DNA of 64,000 nucleotides from Massilistercora timonensis (GCF_900312975.1 NZ_LT990039.1:930001-994000); one strand, 5' to 3'; positions 35,587-43,961 are shown, counted from the first letter of the stretch. Made by a program: numbers and translations. The notes: generated by a model from the letters alone, not told the origin.

Positions 35587-38500
35587 TCATTTCACAACCA
35601 GGAAGCAGATCAGCTCGAAATCATCCAGTCCATTGATCTCAGACATCAGCGCCGAAGTACCTCCTGCAGAGAACAGACTGTCAATATCGCTCTCTTCCTT
35701 TACGTCAATGATGGAGTTGATGGCATCTGAAAGAAGCTGTGATACTTCCTCCATGTCACGTCCATCATCCGTTTCTTTATTAAACTTCTCGCAAAGCTCC
35801 AATACTGGCTCAGATTTACCACGACAAAGCAGCCAAACTGTATCAAGAAGCTTCTTCGGATTCAGATAGTCACAAACCACCTCTCCATCGATCCCGATAT
35901 AAACCATATAGAACGGATGGATCCGATTCTGATTATCAATATTGATATTGTTGTTGATATTCCGGAGAACGAAGATCACTCCTTCCGGGTTTTCTTCTGT
36001 CGCCGGCACCACAGCATGCAGTCCTTTTGGCTTCTTTGCCAGATCCTCATGCGTCTTTATGTATTCCAGCAGATCCAGGCGGAATTCATTCAAACCCAGA
36101 TCCATAATGGATATACCGGTAGACATGTCCTCGATATCCACAACTTCGTCCTGCAGCCGCTTCAGCTGTTGCTTTCTGTATTCCAGATCACCCTTCTCTT
36201 CCGGATTGATCAGATCATCATCACCTGTAGAAGTCATGACGGATATCTTCATCCTTGTCTCAACACGGGACTTCAGGTTGATATAGTCGTCCAGCGTCAT
36301 ATCCGGCCAGAAGTTCACCAGCTGAATATACTGGTTCCTGCTGCCGATACGGTCGATACGGCCAAACCTCTGAATAATGCGCACCGGATTCCAGTGGATA
36401 TCGTAGTTCACCAGATAATCGCAGTCCTGCAGGTTCTGACCTTCAGAAATACAGTCAGTAGCAATCAGAACATCGATTTCCTTTGTACTGCCCGGCATCA
36501 GAACGTCCCTGCTCTTGGATATCGGTGAGAAGCAGGTCAGCACATTATTCAGCGTTGCCTTCAGTCCTTTTATAGTCGTTCTTCCATCGATAGTTCCGGT
36601 AATGACCGCTGTGTCCAGGCCATAATGAGTCTTCATATAACTGGCCACCTGGTCATAAAGGTACTCTGCAGTATCAGAGAATGCTGAGAAGATCAGCACC
36701 TTCTTGTTCCCTTCATTAATAGGATTCGCCATCTTTTCATCCAGAAGTTTGAAAAGAGTCTGAAGCTTCAGGTCGTGTTCCGGTGTAATATCGGCAACCA
36801 TAAGGGTAAGGAGTTCCAGGGTATCAGCATCGTGCTGAAGCTCCGCCCTCCAGGTCTTATAGTCCATATCCGCCAGACCTATTTTTACCTTCTTACCGAC
36901 TGTGAAGAAATCGGTATTGCCGTCTTCCATGTCGAAGTCATTATCGTTGGCTTCGTACATATCCAGATCCGCTTTGCCATACTTTTCAAACTGAGTAATG
37001 GCATCAATGGTACCCTGGATCAGATCACGAATCCTTCCAAGCGTCAGGTTGAAGGAATACACGGAGCTCTCCAAACGCTTCAAGAGATTGATGCTCATCA
37101 AGCGCTGAATACCTTGCTCACGGCCTCTCTGCGTCAGGTTATTCCCTTTGTTGTGAGTCAAGTCCACATACTTCGACATCTTGCTTGGGAAGATGTAGTT
37201 TGACGGCGTGTAGATACATAGAGTCAGCTGCATCAGCTGCTCATAAATCTCATTGTAATTGATAGCATTGTTGAGATCCGTAAGGCTCGGTCTCTTCGAT
37301 ATTGGTTTCAGCCTCTCAGGGAACTTACCAATTTCCTCTGTGTTGTAATACTTCTCAATATGTCTTCGGGATCGTGCAATCGTTACGCTGTCCAGAACCT
37401 CGAAAAAATCAAAATCCAATGTCCGCAACAGGGCATCCGTCGTTCTGGCTTCCGGCTCCAGTTTGCTCCAGGCATTAAAAGCCTTCTGCGCCTGACGGAA
37501 TATCTCTTCGATCGGCTTCTTCGTGTCCAGCTGCTCATTTATGAACTCAGAATTGCCTTCATAGGCAAGAGCCAGCTGATTCTTAAGATCTGTGAATCTA
37601 TTGTTTACTGGCGTTGCAGAAAGCATCAGCACCTTTGTTTTAACTCCGGCACGAATAACTTTATCCATCAATTTCACGTACCGGTTCTCCTGCGTGTTGG
37701 CATGTGTACCGGCACCGTTACGGAAGTTATGCGATTCGTCGATCACGACTAGGTCGTAGTTACCCCAGTTGAGTCGATCCAGATCAAGTCCGTTGGAAAC
37801 GCCGCCATTACGCGACAAATCTGTATGGAAAAGAACATCATAATTCAACCGATCAGAGGCAATCGGATTATTGACGTAGTTGTCTTTGTATGTGTTCCAG
37901 TTCTCACAAAGCTTTTTCGGACAAAGCACGAGCACTGTCTTGTTCCTGTTCTCGTAATACTTGATAACGGCCAGCGCCGTGAAGGTTTTACCAAGACCAA
38001 CGCTATCTGCTAGAATGCAGCCATTGTACTTTTCCAACTTATTGATAATGGCAAGAACCGCGTCCCGCTGGAAGTCATACAGCATGCTCCAAATCTTGCT
38101 CTGCTTAAAGCCGGTCGCCTCATTCGGAAGTACATCCTCAGAGATGTCATCCAGGAATTCACTGAAAACGTTATACAGTGTCATGAAATAAATGAACTCC
38201 GGAGAATTCTCATTATATGCAGTGCTGATGTTAGAGATGATCATCTCCGTAACATCCTGCATCTTCTCTTTGTCGTTCCACAGAGTTTCAAAGAGCTGCA
38301 TGTACTGAGTAGAAAACGGCGCTTCCAGGCTGTTCACCATGTTATAGCTGTTATTTCCACGCTCGCATCCAATGTCAACGGTCGTAAAGCCATTGATGGG
38401 CATATACGCCGTCTGCTCCACAGGAGAATCCACTGTCATGAATCCGCCCATATTCTCCCCGGTAACGTTGGACTTAAACGTTGCCTTCTTCCGGATCCAC

Positions 38501-38817
38501 TCAGCACACTCCCTGGCAATTGCCTTCTGCGTCATTTCATTACGCAACTTAATCTCAAATTCGGTACCATACAGGCTATTCTCACGACTGAGACGTGGAA
38601 TATAGAATTCTCTCTTCTGTTTCTCAGCCTTTTCTTTTATGAATGTCGGAGACGTGAAAATAAAGCGGAACTCATCCACCTTTTCCAGCTGGCTCTTCAG
38701 TTCCTTATACGCATACATGGAGAAGCAGGCCGCCGCTATGGAGACTTTGCTTCTGGGTTTTATCTTCTCTTTTAGGTCATCCCGTACTACCTTGGTGATG
38801 TTATCAAATATCTCCAC
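35587..38817 (-). CDS. SNF2-family helicase with N-terminal phospholipase D-like region
   Basis: A 1076-residue protein. Residues 1-210 look like the PLD-type domain often found before such helicases, but no HxK catalytic pair is visible. The SNF2 core has Walker A DSVGLGKTFTAL near residue 271, VIDESHNFRNG near 356, LSATPVNN near 400 and motif VI QRFGRIDRIGSRNQ near 815. It would translocate on DNA and remodel or scan it. Start is GTG at 38817 with GGAGG 9 bases upstream. It opens the six-gene operon; the XRE gene ends 117 bases before it. SNF2 plus methyltransferase recalls DISARM, but DrmA and DrmB are absent. Confidence 0.88.
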   Translation of the reverse strand: MEIFDNITKVVRDDLKEKIKPRSKVSIAAACFSMYAYKELKSQLEKVDEFRFIFTSPTFIKEKAEKQKREFYIPRLSRENSLYGTEFEIKLRNEMTQKAIARECAEWIRKKATFKSNVTGENMGGFMTVDSPVEQTAYMPINGFTTVDIGCERGNNSYNMVNSLEAPFSTQYMQLFETLWNDKEKMQDVTEMIISNISTAYNENSPEFIYFMTLYNVFSEFLDDISEDVLPNEATGFKQSKIWSMLYDFQRDAVLAIINKLEKYNGCILADSVGLGKTFTALAVIKYYENRNKTVLVLCPKKLCENWNTYKDNYVNNPIASDRLNYDVLFHTDLSRNGGVSNGLDLDRLNWGNYDLVVIDESHNFRNGAGTHANTQENRYVKLMDKVIRAGVKTKVLMLSATPVNNRFTDLKNQLALAYEGNSEFINEQLDTKKPIEEIFRQAQKAFNAWSKLEPEARTTDALLRTLDFDFFEVLDSVTIARSRRHIEKYYNTEEIGKFPERLKPISKRPSLTDLNNAINYNEIYEQLMQLTLCIYTPSNYIFPSKMSKYVDLTHNKGNNLTQRGREQGIQRLMSINLLKRLESSVYSFNLTLGRIRDLIQGTIDAITQFEKYGKADLDMYEANDNDFDMEDGNTDFFTVGKKVKIGLADMDYKTWRAELQHDADTLELLTLMVADITPEHDLKLQTLFKLLDEKMANPINEGNKKVLIFSAFSDTAEYLYDQVASYMKTHYGLDTAVITGTIDGRTTIKGLKATLNNVLTCFSPISKSRDVLMPGSTKEIDVLIATDCISEGQNLQDCDYLVNYDIHWNPVRIIQRFGRIDRIGSRNQYIQLVNFWPDMTLDDYINLKSRVETRMKISVMTSTGDDDLINPEEKGDLEYRKQQLKRLQDEVVDIEDMSTGISIMDLGLNEFRLDLLEYIKTHEDLAKKPKGLHAVVPATEENPEGVIFVLRNINNNINIDNQNRIHPFYMVYIGIDGEVVCDYLNPKKLLDTVWLLCRGKSEPVLELCEKFNKETDDGRDMEEVSQLLSDAINSIIDVKEESDIDSLFSAGGTSALMSEINGLDDFELICFLVVK

Positions 38818-38934
38818 AGGAACTGACCTCCTTCCTTGTCATCGTTATACTCTGATTTCCATTCCGCACTAATCAGATACGATCCAGCATCCGCCAATCG
38901 TATCGTAGCAAATGAGTTGTCCAAAAAAACGGAC

Positions 38935-39165
38935 TCATTCTGTCTTCTCTGCCTCTCCCTTTTTTGGTGGCACAAACTCCATAATATCGCCAAAGTCGCA
39001 ATGGAGCTCATTACATATTCTCCAAAGCACATCCGTAGTTATATTGTCTCCACGCGTCAGCTTTGATATGGATGCTGTACTAATGCCACATCTTTCGCAA
39101 AGATCCTTCTTTTTTAAATTCTTATCGATCAATAGCTTCCATAATTTGTTATAGCTTACATGCAT
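38935..39165 (-). CDS. XRE-family transcriptional regulator
   Basis: A 76-residue helix-turn-helix protein: LWKLLIDKNLKKKDLCERCG, then STASISKLTRGDNITTDVL, followed by ICNELHCDFGDIMEF, the build of small Cro/C1-type repressors. GGAGG before ATG 39165 fixes the start. It is placed between two defence modules, 31 bases after the ABC-type ATPase gene, and is a plausible repressor of one or both; the palindrome at 42340 is a candidate operator. Confidence 0.85.
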   Translation of the reverse strand: MHVSYNKLWKLLIDKNLKKKDLCERCGISTASISKLTRGDNITTDVLWRICNELHCDFGDIMEFVPPKKGEAEKTE

Positions 39166-39196
39166 CTTGTATTCCTCCGCCACAATGAATAAACCA

Positions 39197-40852
39197 TCAC
39201 TTTCCTTCTTTTATTGCCCATGTCCAACCGAACAGTTGATCACCATTTTCTCCAAGTTTGATTACTGCCGTATCGGTCACTGCATCTGCAACTTTTTTTG
39301 TATATGCGCCTTCCTTATCAAAAGCAATAAAGATCTGTTTCTTACTTTCCAGATAAATATCCATAATTCCGTCTATCGGAAGATCACCTATGTTCTTAAA
39401 GATTGAGGAGTCATGCGCTATAGCCGGAAGCTCTGTTAATTCCAAAATACTTAAATCCAAAACAATCAAGCTCTTAAACGCAGTACCCTTTCCATCATCC
39501 CTTGGAGTGTGGAAGTCATACTTTGCCTTTGATTCAAATTTTATAGTCGGAGCCTCCCGGCGTACTTCATATACTCGATCGTTGTATCGAACCATCTGGG
39601 CATTTAGCATATCCTCGATATCCCGAAGCACCTGACTCTCGGCAACATCCAAGTCCTTTTCCACAGTTTCAACATCAGCCTTGAATTGCTCCGTCTGTTC
39701 AAAAGCTTCATTCTGCGATTCAAGAGCCGATATCTCTCTCTGAAGCTCCGAATACTTTTCCAAGAATGGTTTCGGTACCTGGATGGGAATTCCCAGCTCG
39801 ACAAGTTCTGCCTCCAGCTTCTGTATTTCCTGTGTTGCCGCCTGCATAAGCACCTGAAGGCTTTGCGCTTCGTCGCTAAGTTCGGAATCCAGAATCCCGT
39901 GAAGTTTTCTGTGAAATGCTTCTACTTCCTCTATCCTTTTTATGTTTACCGTTGGAAAATATGAAGCCAGCGTCTGTAGATTGTCTTCAGTTGTTACAAA
40001 TGCGTCATCACGGTTTTTTGTAACCACTCTATACTGGGATGCAAGCCTACCATATTGACGTTTCATGCCTCTTAATCTGCTTGCGGCCTCTGCCTCTTCC
40101 GACTTTCTCTGCAGCTCTTTTTCAAGCAGATCACTATCCGTATCTTTTGTAAGACCAGCTAATTCTACCTGCAGCTCATCTATTCTCGCGATATTCTTCG
40201 CGTACTGCTTGTCTGTCTTGATTGCACTAGGTACAAGTTTTAATCGCCTTGCTTTGTTAAATGTTTTCTTCTTCTCATCAGCCTCTTTTAAGCGTTTTTT
40301 GAGAGCCCCTACAAACTGGTACATGCCAAATAGTTTTTCCATTGCAGTAACTGCCTGTTCTCCTTTTGGCGATTTGTAATGCAGCGGGTTTTCTATCTCA
40401 TCGTTACCTTTCCCGGAAATGCGGAAAAAGCGTCCCACCATATCCCGAAACGTAATGTCTTCTAATGCTATTTCATATCCATCAAATAATTCTTGTCTGA
40501 AAGCCTTTAAATCTATAGGATCTCCAACTGGTTGGTATTCACTATTGCATCTGTTTACATGCTTGCTGTCTGATACAGTTCTACTGTAATAGTGATCGCC
40601 ATCCCTGAAATGAAATGCAAAGCAAATAGTGTGATCTCCAACATAATTTTTTACATTAGCCTTCCCATACGTTTCACCGCCAAAGCAGTAATCCAAGATA
40701 AGCAGGAATGTTGATTTTCCTATGGAGTTATCCGCTGCCTCACCGCCCAAAACGGTATTTAAGCCCTGATGAAATTGAATTCTTCCTCGCGGTCCCGCCG
40801 TAGACTTAAAGAGTTCGCAATAAACCTCTTTCAGCATTGCGCCGTCATACAT
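39197..40852 (-). CDS. ABC three-component system ATPase (DUF2326-type)
   Basis: A 551-residue SMC/RecN-like ATPase. The Walker A motif is NSIGKST near residue 43, preceded by LNTVLGGEAADN; a long coiled coil fills about residues 175-420 (for example LEKELQRKSEEAEAASRL); the Walker B-like end is IVLDLSILELTELPAIAHDSSIF near 478-500. This matches DUF2326 ATPases that form ABC three-component defence systems with a small middle component and an effector. The start overlaps the stop of the middle-component gene (ATGTATGA), showing coupling. Predicted to sense or bind DNA ends and activate its partner. Confidence 0.8.
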   Translation of the reverse strand: MYDGAMLKEVYCELFKSTAGPRGRIQFHQGLNTVLGGEAADNSIGKSTFLLILDYCFGGETYGKANVKNYVGDHTICFAFHFRDGDHYYSRTVSDSKHVNRCNSEYQPVGDPIDLKAFRQELFDGYEIALEDITFRDMVGRFFRISGKGNDEIENPLHYKSPKGEQAVTAMEKLFGMYQFVGALKKRLKEADEKKKTFNKARRLKLVPSAIKTDKQYAKNIARIDELQVELAGLTKDTDSDLLEKELQRKSEEAEAASRLRGMKRQYGRLASQYRVVTKNRDDAFVTTEDNLQTLASYFPTVNIKRIEEVEAFHRKLHGILDSELSDEAQSLQVLMQAATQEIQKLEAELVELGIPIQVPKPFLEKYSELQREISALESQNEAFEQTEQFKADVETVEKDLDVAESQVLRDIEDMLNAQMVRYNDRVYEVRREAPTIKFESKAKYDFHTPRDDGKGTAFKSLIVLDLSILELTELPAIAHDSSIFKNIGDLPIDGIMDIYLESKKQIFIAFDKEGAYTKKVADAVTDTAVIKLGENGDQLFGWTWAIKEGK

Positions 40853-41075
40853 ACAAAATTACCCCCTGTTCTTCATCGAATTCGATTTTGTTAAGAGCAT
40901 AAAGGCAATCCAATACGTCCATATACTCATTTACACCGGTCAGTTTTGGCGCTACCCGATGATATAAATCTTTTATCCCAATAGGTCCTCGCTCAATGAT
41001 TTCAAGGATCATCGGTATTTTTGAAATGACACTTTCGTTATACGTTATCAGCTTATTCGGAAACAGCATCTTCAT
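40845..41075 (-). CDS. ABC three-component system middle component
   Basis: A 76-residue protein starting MKMLFPNKLITYNESVIS, then LYHRVAPKL, and ending LDCLYALNKIEF. This layout (LPNKxxxxxxS near the N terminus and a winged-helix-like LDxLYxLxKI end) is that of the small middle components that link ATPase and effector. I cannot assign the numbered subtype with certainty. The ATG at 41075 follows AAGGAG and lies inside the end of the effector gene (23-base overlap); it overlaps the ATPase gene by 8 bases. All three genes are thus coupled. Confidence 0.72.
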   Translation of the reverse strand: MKMLFPNKLITYNESVISKIPMILEIIERGPIGIKDLYHRVAPKLTGVNEYMDVLDCLYALNKIEFDEEQGVILYV

Positions 41076-42258
41076 CAGCTCCTTCCTGCGCTTCAAAGAC
41101 CTCACACTTCTGGACAAAGTATGAAACCACTACCTCGCATGATGATTTTTCCTCATGCGTTTCTCCCGCAATCCACTCTGTCAAAACATCAAAAATTTGT
41201 GTTTGATCTAATCCCCGATCCCTCAGATCTTGATATTTGAATTTCATCTGAGAGCAGAATTTCTCAAAGTTCAGTGTTCCTTCAATCTCCATTTCCTTGC
41301 AATCATCCCTGACAATTGGGTAATACTTGGAGACGTAATGTTGGATTTTGAAGAATAATCCCGGATCCGTCTTATCCATCTTCTTAATAACTTCTGTCGG
41401 GTTATAGTTCAAATCCATTATTCTCTCAATCGGAATAGAACCTATCTTGCTAACAACACGCTTGACACCTGCCACCAGTCTTTCTTCTGGCATAGAATCG
41501 AGCGCTTCCATGATACTGGAAATATTCAGCTTTATATCTTCAAGCTCAGCAACTTTTTCTTTAGTCATTGCTGCCATATAACGCGTAGCACATGTCGGAC
41601 ACATAGCCACAAGATTATCTGCTACATGCCGTGGAAGCCTCGGGTTCACCTGCACTATTCTATAGTCAAACGTACTACGCCCGGCTTCTTCAAAATATAA
41701 AGGCTTGAAGCACCCCAACATCGGGCAGTGTTGTTTCGTCTCTGCTAAAAGGCGTACACCAAAATCCGGTTTCAAATCAGAATCATCATATATCGGTGCA
41801 ATGCTTTCAAGCGCAACACCTATCTGACGAACATCAATCTCATTCTCTCCAATAGCTGCTGCATCTATTAAAAGCTCAATAATCTCTTTACATAGCTTAC
41901 CTTCGTCACCTGGATGAACAGTTATTCCCTTTCCGGCAAGTTCAGCTCTCAGTTTTGTTTTTGAATCTGATGAAAGCGAGCCAATTTCTTCAACCAGAGA
42001 ATCTGCCTTAAAATGCGCTTTCACCATTCTGGCTTTCTTCTTAGGAAGTGGTTTTCCATTGTAGATCCTGCCAAGCATGTCTTTTTCGTCATCGGATCCG
42101 TTGTAGGGATAGTACTCATGTCTCTCATCAGCTTTGATATCTTCATCTGAAGCAGGTTCCGGCATGATAAAGAGGAGCAGATTGGCAAAGTAATCCTGAT
42201 TATCCCAATCCTGCCCCACATATGAATGCATAAATTTTAGGAACTCACTTAAGGTCAA
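41053..42258 (-). CDS. ABC three-component system effector-type protein with HNH-like zinc cluster
   Basis: A 401-residue protein. Residues 185-235 show CPMLGCFKPLYFEE, VNPRLP, and later CPTCATRY: two Cys pairs around a region resembling a zinc-stabilised HNH nuclease, though the central His is replaced in the copy I can read (IVQVNPR). The C-terminal third is helical and would be the ATPase-system domain. GGAGG stands 7 bases before TTG 42258; the in-frame GTG at 42264 is too close to it. It is the first gene of the system and overlaps the middle component. Effector role is inference from gene order. Confidence 0.62.
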   Translation of the reverse strand: MTLSEFLKFMHSYVGQDWDNQDYFANLLLFIMPEPASDEDIKADERHEYYPYNGSDDEKDMLGRIYNGKPLPKKKARMVKAHFKADSLVEEIGSLSSDSKTKLRAELAGKGITVHPGDEGKLCKEIIELLIDAAAIGENEIDVRQIGVALESIAPIYDDSDLKPDFGVRLLAETKQHCPMLGCFKPLYFEEAGRSTFDYRIVQVNPRLPRHVADNLVAMCPTCATRYMAAMTKEKVAELEDIKLNISSIMEALDSMPEERLVAGVKRVVSKIGSIPIERIMDLNYNPTEVIKKMDKTDPGLFFKIQHYVSKYYPIVRDDCKEMEIEGTLNFEKFCSQMKFKYQDLRDRGLDQTQIFDVLTEWIAGETHEEKSSCEVVVSYFVQKCEVFEAQEGADEDAVSE

Positions 42259-42280
42259 TGTCACCCCTCCAAATCTGATT

Positions 42281-42310
42281 TAGTCCGGTCAAGTCCGATC
42301 AAGTCCGAAG
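42281..42310 (-). repeat. Three tandem 10-bp repeats before the ABC three-component operon
   Basis: Three successive 10-base units on the plus strand, TAGTCCGGTC, AAGTCCGATC and AAGTCCGAAG, end about 10 bases before the ribosome-binding site of the effector gene. A 10-bp period puts each on the same helix face, as expected for stacked operator half-sites; a role in the RNA leader is the alternative. Confidence 0.5.
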
Positions 42311-42339
42311 GCAACAAGAGCACCCTGATAGAATTGTCT

Positions 42340-42353
42340 TGTAAATATTTACA
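42340..42353. promoter_or_regulatory. 14-bp palindrome, candidate operator
   Basis: TGTAAATATTTACA is a perfect palindrome about 85 bases upstream of the ABC three-component operon. It has the size and AT-rich centre of XRE/Cro operator sites; the XRE protein encoded at 38935 is the natural candidate. The remainder of the 311-base gap from 42259 to 42569 holds the tandem repeats and hairpins listed separately. Confidence 0.45.
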
Positions 42354-42439
42354 GCAGAAAAGGCACTCTCGCTTTTTTAGTTTAGCACAAGACGGAAGGA
42401 AAAGCAATCCTTTATGAACCTAAAGCCGCGTGAAGACGA

Positions 42440-42507
42440 TAAAAAGCAATGCTTTTTCAGTACTTGATAGTGACGACCCCTGATCAAGGTCACCCGAAAA
42501 CTATCAA
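42440..42507. other. Cluster of inverted repeats
   Basis: AAAAAGC-AAT-GCTTTTT (42440-42456) is followed by a two-part stem, TTGATAGT...ACTATCAA (42464 and 42500) enclosing GTGAC...GTCAC (42470 and 42489). Both arms are perfect. The first may terminate transcription from the plus strand or protect message; the second could be a cruciform or a relic transfer or replication origin. No relaxase is present to support an origin. Confidence 0.4.
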
Positions 42508-42539
42508 CAAATGGCAAATCCGGAGCAGCTATTAGGGTA

Positions 42540-42569
42540 AGCTGCCTCCTCAAAATCGGAGGTGCAGCT
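42540..42569 (+). promoter_or_regulatory. Hairpin that buries the ribosome-binding site of the next gene
   Basis: AGCTGCCTCC (42540-42549) pairs with GGAGGTGCAGCT (42558-42569) with a 2-base bulge; the GGAGG is the ribosome-binding site of the gene starting at 42570. An upstream GCAGCT (42525) could pair with AGCTGC instead and free the site. This is the layout of a translational switch. Confidence 0.5.
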
Positions 42570-42761
42570 ATGCGAAATAGCAGAAAAGAAGATTTGCTTA
42601 TCAGTATCCAGAATACGGCATCAGAAGTCGCAGGTGAGTACGGTGATGACGTTGTTAAGAGCGTTTTAGAAAGGTACAACGCCGCCAGCATTGAAGACTT
42701 ATCGCCTTCTAACTATGAAGAAGTTTTTGGAGAACTGTATCAAATCGCAACTGACAATTAA
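42570..42761 (+). CDS. Small mobile-element protein, function unknown
   Basis: A 63-residue acidic protein (NSRKEDLLISIQNTASEVAG, then YGDDVVKSVLERYNA and LSPSNYEEVFGELYQIA). I recall proteins of this type as common small genes on clostridial plasmids and conjugative elements but know no function. GGAGG with 7-base spacing precedes the ATG and is folded into a hairpin. It is the first plus-strand gene of a short block that ends with the HTH protein at 43013. Confidence 0.65.
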   Translation: MRNSRKEDLLISIQNTASEVAGEYGDDVVKSVLERYNAASIEDLSPSNYEEVFGELYQIATDN

Positions 42762-42814
42762 ACGTCGGGCAAACGCCTGGCAAGAATAGTCCTGAGCATG
42801 ACTAAAAAAAGCTT

Positions 42815-42872
42815 TTCACACTGAAAACGCTACCTTTAGCGCTGAAGGAGGTTCTGCCGGTTTCAGTGTGAA
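42815..42872 (+). other. Long hairpin in the 250-base gap before the HTH gene
   Basis: TTCACACTGAAA (42815) and TTTCAGTGTGAA (42861) are a perfect 12-bp stem; inside, CGCTA/TAGCG (42828-42841) forms a second stem and GAAGGAGG lies in the loop. It looks like a structured leader or a site for a DNA-binding protein. The gap 42762-43012 otherwise holds only a possible leader reading frame (42940). Confidence 0.5.
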
Positions 42873-42939
42873 GCAACAAGTAAACACCAGCCTTAAGCAG
42901 AACAGCTGGCCATTCAAGCAAAACAGGAGGAATACCTGT

Positions 42940-43122
42940 ATGAATGGCCGACTGATTAAGACAACAGAATATCGCCATGCGGTTTCCTCCGCGTCAAACA
43001 GGAGGAAATCTCATGGCGAACAAAGACAAAGATCAAGTATTAATTCCGATGGTCACCACCATCGAAGCTGCACTGGACTACGGATATTCCTTAAAGGATA
43101 TCCGTCAGTGGAGAATCGGTAA
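42940..43122 (+). CDS. Possible leader peptide overlapping the HTH gene
   Basis: A 60-codon frame starting MNGRLIKTTEYRHAV with AGGAGG 9 bases before the ATG. It overlaps the next gene, which has its own AGGAGG inside this frame, in a different register over its last 110 bases. The good ribosome-binding site is the only support; the later part is almost surely out-of-frame sequence of the HTH gene. Translation through the second ribosome-binding site could regulate it. Confidence 0.25.
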   Translation: MNGRLIKTTEYRHAVSSASNRRKSHGEQRQRSSINSDGHHHRSCTGLRIFLKGYPSVENR

Positions 43123-43621
43123 CCGTATGTGTACCATCATTCTCGTTCCCGGAACCAAGGAGCAGTATGATTCGTATCTCAGCTCTTTCTCCAAGGAATT
43201 CAAGGCTGAGGATCGCGATAAGCGCTGCCAGATCAGTGACGGCAAAGGACATGCTATCCGCTGCCCTGAAAGCAATAAGTGCAACGACTGCCCTTTCTAT
43301 CACTCTCTTGACAAGAAAGGCTACGGAACTCTGACCTTTAGCGATCTGACCTGGACAAATGAAGACGGCGTCGAAGAAGCTTATGAGCCGGTTGCACCCG
43401 AAGGTTATGGCAGTGCCGAACGTTACTTGGAACTTCTTCAGGAGCTTATAGGCTATGTCGGAGCAATCCGTCCGGAATATGCCCCGGTAGTTAAACTGCT
43501 TTCAGACGGTCTCTCACGCCGCGAAATCGCTAAGGAGCTCGGAGTGCCGAAGTCCACAGTGATCGACTGGGTAAGGAAGATTCAGGTGCTTACACTCAAA
43601 TTTATGGAGGATATCATCTAA
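43013..43621 (+). CDS. Element-borne DNA-binding protein with C-terminal helix-turn-helix
   Basis: A 202-residue protein with an N-terminal domain that includes a zinc-like cysteine group (CPESNKCNDCPFYHS near residue 84) and a C-terminal helix-turn-helix like sigma region 4 (LLSDGLSRREIAKELG and VPKSTVIDWVRKI). Such proteins recur in clostridial conjugative elements as putative regulators. ATG 43013 has AGGAGG 7 bases upstream. It is followed by a strong terminator, so the block 42570-43621 is a transcription unit of its own. Confidence 0.7.
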   Translation: MANKDKDQVLIPMVTTIEAALDYGYSLKDIRQWRIGNRMCTIILVPGTKEQYDSYLSSFSKEFKAEDRDKRCQISDGKGHAIRCPESNKCNDCPFYHSLDKKGYGTLTFSDLTWTNEDGVEEAYEPVAPEGYGSAERYLELLQELIGYVGAIRPEYAPVVKLLSDGLSRREIAKELGVPKSTVIDWVRKIQVLTLKFMEDII

Positions 43622-43644
43622 ACTCATCCTCTGACAAAAAGACA

Positions 43645-43678
43645 GGGAGCACATTACCGGCATCGGTAGTGTGCTCCC
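43645..43678. terminator. Bidirectional terminator between converging genes
   Basis: GGGAGCACATTACCG and CGGTAGTGTGCTCCC form a 15-bp stem with one mismatch, GCAT loop; CTATTTTACTT follows on the plus strand and TGTCTTTTTG on the minus strand. Confidence 0.85.
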
Positions 43679-43683
43679 CTATT

Positions 43684-43959
43684 TTACTTATGACCTCTTA
43701 CAGTGATCTGATAGACATCATGATTTTTGATAGACTTGACCGCCTGTCGCAATGTCCGTGCCCGCCCATGCTGATGGTACGGATGCTGATAGCGGTGTTT
43801 GTGAAAGATAATGCACGACCCGTCACTCGGATAACCGGTGCTATGTAAATACCAATAGTGACCGGTACACTTTGACTGGATTGTGAGATCGTATGGATCC
43901 ATGACAATCATCCTAAAGTATTCAGTGTCGATCGCCTGTAGCTCTTCAGTGGTAAACAT
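43684..43959 (-). CDS. Hypothetical protein paired with the SymE-like gene
   Basis: A 91-residue protein (MFTTEELQAIDTEYFRM start) rich in His, Tyr and Cys (KCTGHYWYLHS, then FHKHRYQHPYHQHGRAR), with a basic end. I do not recognise it. It starts 2 bases after the SymE-like gene, using GAGGTGG inside that gene, so it is co-translated. It might be a partner or antitoxin of the SymE-like protein or an unrelated passenger. Confidence 0.6.
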   Translation of the reverse strand: MFTTEELQAIDTEYFRMIVMDPYDLTIQSKCTGHYWYLHSTGYPSDGSCIIFHKHRYQHPYHQHGRARTLRQAVKSIKNHDVYQITVRGHK

Positions 43960-43961
43960 CT

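Noticed and set aside
29397..38817. Calling the operon DISARM
   Set aside because: A SNF2 helicase and a methyltransferase are present, but DrmA, DrmB (DUF1998) and a separate DrmC are not; a Res subunit and DUF4391 are.
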